Positions 61,919 through 64,000 of a stretch of 64,000 bases of DNA are shown piece after piece. This stretch comes from Paramicrobacterium fandaimingii (GTDB lineage: Bacteria; Actinomycetota; Actinomycetes; Actinomycetales; Microbacteriaceae): the NCBI RefSeq assembly GCF_011751745.2, contig NZ_CP061170.1, forward strand, positions 2,976,001 through 3,040,000. Reading direction: 5' to 3'. The first letter of the stretch is position 1. Each line of letters begins with the position of its first letter. Position numbers and translations under genes: made by a program. The notes under the pieces were generated by a model. That model saw only the letters and a list, made by a program, of their open reading frames with translations, was not told the DNA's origin and did not search any database.

Positions 61919-62539
61919 TCAGCTCGGCTCGGTGATTTCTGCCAGGGGAAGGATGATGCTGTCGAGGTAGTCCTTGAGGCACGCAGCCATATCGACTCGT
62001 GGCTCGAGAAGCCATTGAAGCTGGATGCCGTCCCACAGCGCCACGATCGATGCGGCGGCGCGCTCCGGGTCAACGCCAGGGCGCAGACGCCCACGTTCTC
62101 GAAGCTGAATGAGCTCTGCCGAATACTCGCTTCGGAGGCGGCCGAAACGAGAGACGAAGTACTCGCGGCCCGGGTAATCAGTCGTCACCGCTTCGCCGCA
62201 GAGCACCGAGTACAGCTCGATGAGGCCTGGCACGCTCTCGTTGTATTTCGCCTGATCGACAAGCGTCGTCTCGAAGTCGTGCTCGCCCTGGCCGATCGGC
62301 CCCGTGTCGGCCTCGGCGTCGCGCTTGTTCAGCACGGCAACAAGCAGATCGGCCTTCGACGGAAAGTAGTGCAGCAAGCTCGTCTGGCTGAGGCCGACGC
62401 GGTTAGCGACGTCTTGCAGCGAACCGCCACGGTACCCCTGCGACGCGAACACCTCGAATGCAGCGTCGACGATGCTTCGCCGGCGCTCGGCCGACTTCGC
62501 ATAGGGGCCGCGACGCTTCGGAGTGTCCACGTTGCTCAT
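61919..62539 (-). CDS. TetR-family regulator
   Basis: 206 residues. RRSIVDAAFEVFASQGYRGGSLQDVANRVGLSQTSLLHYFPSKADLLVAVL is a TetR helix-turn-helix; the C-terminal half is of the TetR_C_6-like kind. It diverges from a sugar-binding-protein gene, with a palindrome between, so it is probably the repressor of that transporter. Confidence 0.9.
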   Translation of the reverse strand: MSNVDTPKRRGPYAKSAERRRSIVDAAFEVFASQGYRGGSLQDVANRVGLSQTSLLHYFPSKADLLVAVLNKRDAEADTGPIGQGEHDFETTLVDQAKYNESVPGLIELYSVLCGEAVTTDYPGREYFVSRFGRLRSEYSAELIQLRERGRLRPGVDPERAAASIVALWDGIQLQWLLEPRVDMAACLKDYLDSIILPLAEITEPS

Positions 62540-62573
62540 GCCGGAAGATTACCGCGGCAAACAGTTTTGGGCG

Positions 62574-62597
62574 AATTTCGAGTACTCACTCGAATTT
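62574..62597. promoter_or_regulatory. Probable TetR operator
   Basis: Imperfect palindrome AATTTCGAGT-ACTC-ACTCGAATTT: 10-bp arms with one mismatch, 4-bp spacer, between the divergent genes and 35 nt from the TetR start. Confidence 0.65.
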
Positions 62598-62699
62598 GTG
62601 TTATGTTTCCTGACGTCGCCGAATTCGACAGTTAACTACCGAGTGACGACGACTCAGTTCTCTTCTGAACACGCACTAACACAACGAAGTGGAGATCGT

Positions 62700-64000
62700 A
62701 TGACACCAGTCACACGACGGCAGTTGCTGAGCTTTGGGCTCGGCTCGGTCGCGGTCGGGATGCTGGCCGGCTGCGCAACACCGGGGACAACCTCGGTGAA
62801 CGCGCAGCCTGTGATTGCACCGGCAGCGACGGGGGAAAAGATCACCCTCACCTACTGGGCCTGGCTCAAGAACCTGCAGAAGGTCGCGGACATCTGGAAC
62901 GCGAAGAATCCTAACGTTCAGGTTGAGGCTGTCTGGATTCCCGGCGGCAACGACGGTGGATACCAGAAGATGTACTCGGCTCTCGCTGCGGGCGGCGGCC
63001 CCGATCTCGCGCAGGTGGAGATGCGCACGATCCCCGAGTTCATGCTCGTAAACGGGCTCGTCGACCTCTCTCGCTACGGCGCTGACAAGCACGCGGCGAA
63101 ATTCGATAAGACGCTGTGGGATCAGGTGAGCTTCACGGGAGGCGTCTACGGGGTCCCTCAGGACTCCGGCCCCATGGCCACGTTCTACCAGCCAGCGCTC
63201 TACGACACGGTGGGCGGAACACCGCCGGGCACCTGGGACGAATGGGCGGAGCTCGCGAAAGAACTGCGCGGACAGGACATCTACCTCGAGTGCTTCCCCA
63301 TCTCTGACGCCAGCCCATTCTGCGCGTACGCAACACAGGCGGGTGCGCGCTGGCTGACACCGGAAGAGGACGGCTGGGTCATCAACATGACAGACGAGGC
63401 GACGCTGAACGTCGCGCGATTCTTCGACAAGGCTATCGACAATGACCTCGTCACCACGGGCTACACCCCGTACTCACCGGCGTGGTATGCCGCCGCCGCA
63501 GACGGAAAGCTCGCAGCGGTGACAAGCGCAAGCTGGGGCGACGCCCTGGTTGAGAGCGTCGCGGGCGGCGATGGCAAGTGGAAGGTCTCGCCCATGCCCA
63601 CGTGGGGCGACAGCGGCTTTGGCTCAAGCTACCTCGGCGGGTCGACGGCAGCGGTTCTCGCGAACAGCGCTCATCCGCAGGAAGCACTCGAGTTCGCTGT
63701 GTGGATGTGCACGGACCACGAAGCGATCGATGCCCTCATCAAGCACTGCGGCATCGGCTGGTCACCTTCGGCCGACTACATCGGAGCCTCGCGCCAGGAG
63801 CCGTCGGAGTTCTTCAGCGGGCAGAACTACAACGAAGACGTATTCGTTCCGGCAACACAGCAGCAGAACCCCGACTGGTCGTGGTGGCCTGTGACGCAGC
63901 AGTCATTCAACATCCTCTCTGATGGCTTTCGCCGCAAGGCGTCGGGAGGCACACTCGTCGACGCCGTCGCGTACGCCGAGAAGGAGATCATCGACGCGTT
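62700..64000 (+). CDS. ABC sugar transporter substrate-binding lipoprotein (partial, runs off the window)
   Basis: 433 residues visible from the ATG at 62700 (GTGGAGA upstream); no stop before the window end. The signal peptide has a twin-arginine start and a lipobox (TRRQLLSFGLGSVAVGMLAGC), suggesting a Tat lipoprotein. Family 1 solute-binding protein: LTYWAWLKNLQKVADIWNAKNPNVQVEAVWIPGG, PDLAQVEMRTIPEFMLVNGLVDLS, VYGVPQDSGPMATFY. Near its full length of about 440-450. Permeases are expected just downstream. Confidence 0.88.
   Translation, partial: MTPVTRRQLLSFGLGSVAVGMLAGCATPGTTSVNAQPVIAPAATGEKITLTYWAWLKNLQKVADIWNAKNPNVQVEAVWIPGGNDGGYQKMYSALAAGGGPDLAQVEMRTIPEFMLVNGLVDLSRYGADKHAAKFDKTLWDQVSFTGGVYGVPQDSGPMATFYQPALYDTVGGTPPGTWDEWAELAKELRGQDIYLECFPISDASPFCAYATQAGARWLTPEEDGWVINMTDEATLNVARFFDKAIDNDLVTTGYTPYSPAWYAAAADGKLAAVTSASWGDALVESVAGGDGKWKVSPMPTWGDSGFGSSYLGGSTAAVLANSAHPQEALEFAVWMCTDHEAIDALIKHCGIGWSPSADYIGASRQEPSEFFSGQNYNEDVFVPATQQQNPDWSWWPVTQQSFNILSDGFRRKASGGTLVDAVAYAEKEIIDA

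Overview
The window looks like the chromosome of a high-GC Gram-positive bacterium (Actinomycetota), most likely a member of the Microbacteriaceae. I base this on the GC-rich coding, frequent GTG starts, several probable leaderless genes (an extended TAnnnT box 6-7 nt before the start codon), a DUF222-HNH protein, a DUF4192 protein, a zinc-ligand-free S18, and the rpsF-ssb-rpsR-rplI-dnaB block, which together with the CCA-adding enzyme often lies near oriC in this group. The family is an inference from protein style and no 16S gene is present. I see no tRNA, rRNA, CRISPR array, prophage or transposase.

Layout. 1-3050 (minus): zinc uptake operon (substrate-binding lipoprotein, ATPase, permease, partial Zur) behind a 15-bp Zur/Fur-type box. 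3086-6344 (minus): glycine betaine/proline-type ABC importer with a CBS-domain ATPase. 6345-6747: long leader region. 6748-11349 (minus): branched-chain 2-oxoacid dehydrogenase E2, E1-beta, E1-alpha and a HisC/aromatic aminotransferase. 11460-22812: mixed genes, including a YvlD-like membrane protein, a WXG-like small protein coupled to a secreted-type alpha/beta hydrolase, a low-molecular-weight tyrosine phosphatase with purB, a ROK regulator, GrpB, two membrane proteins, DUF4192, DUF222-HNH, an APH-like kinase and a P-loop kinase. 22886-26430 (minus): dnaB, rplI, rpsR, ssb, rpsF, with a cluster of DnaA-box-like 9-mers between dnaB and rplI.

26569-39621 is a hexuronate (glucuronate) catabolic region. 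On the minus strand lies a roughly 10-kb array: LacI regulator, a PotABCD/AfuABC-like importer, a UxuB-type oxidoreductase, and a CUT1-type importer without its own ATPase. Divergently lie uxaC (glucuronate isomerase) and an enolase-superfamily mannonate dehydratase. Together they would turn glucuronate into 2-keto-3-deoxygluconate; KDG kinase and aldolase are not in the window. 39670-52790 holds ordinary genes: CCA nucleotidyltransferase, SulP transporter, SWIM/SNF2 helicase, PoxB, DUF2185, TetR with a DHFR-like protein and DUF899, an MFS pump, an NTF2-like protein and a small protein of unknown function.

52971-60446 is the most interesting region. It encodes a DhaK-DhaL kinase, an RpiB-type isomerase, a TIM-type isomerase, a GntR regulator, a 3-hydroxyacyl-CoA-dehydrogenase-fold oxidoreductase, a xylose-isomerase-like TIM-barrel protein and a GntP permease. 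The same palindrome (TCCTATAGGA) sits before dhaK-L and, twice, in the divergent region before the TIM-barrel gene and gntP. This fits a sugar-acid route: import, 3-oxidation, decarboxylation to a tetrulose, phosphorylation and two isomerisations to erythrose 4-phosphate. It resembles the known L-erythrulose (LerK/LerI/DerI) and D-apionate pathways, but the substrate is unresolved. The window ends with an MscS channel, a TetR regulator and a divergent, truncated sugar-binding lipoprotein.
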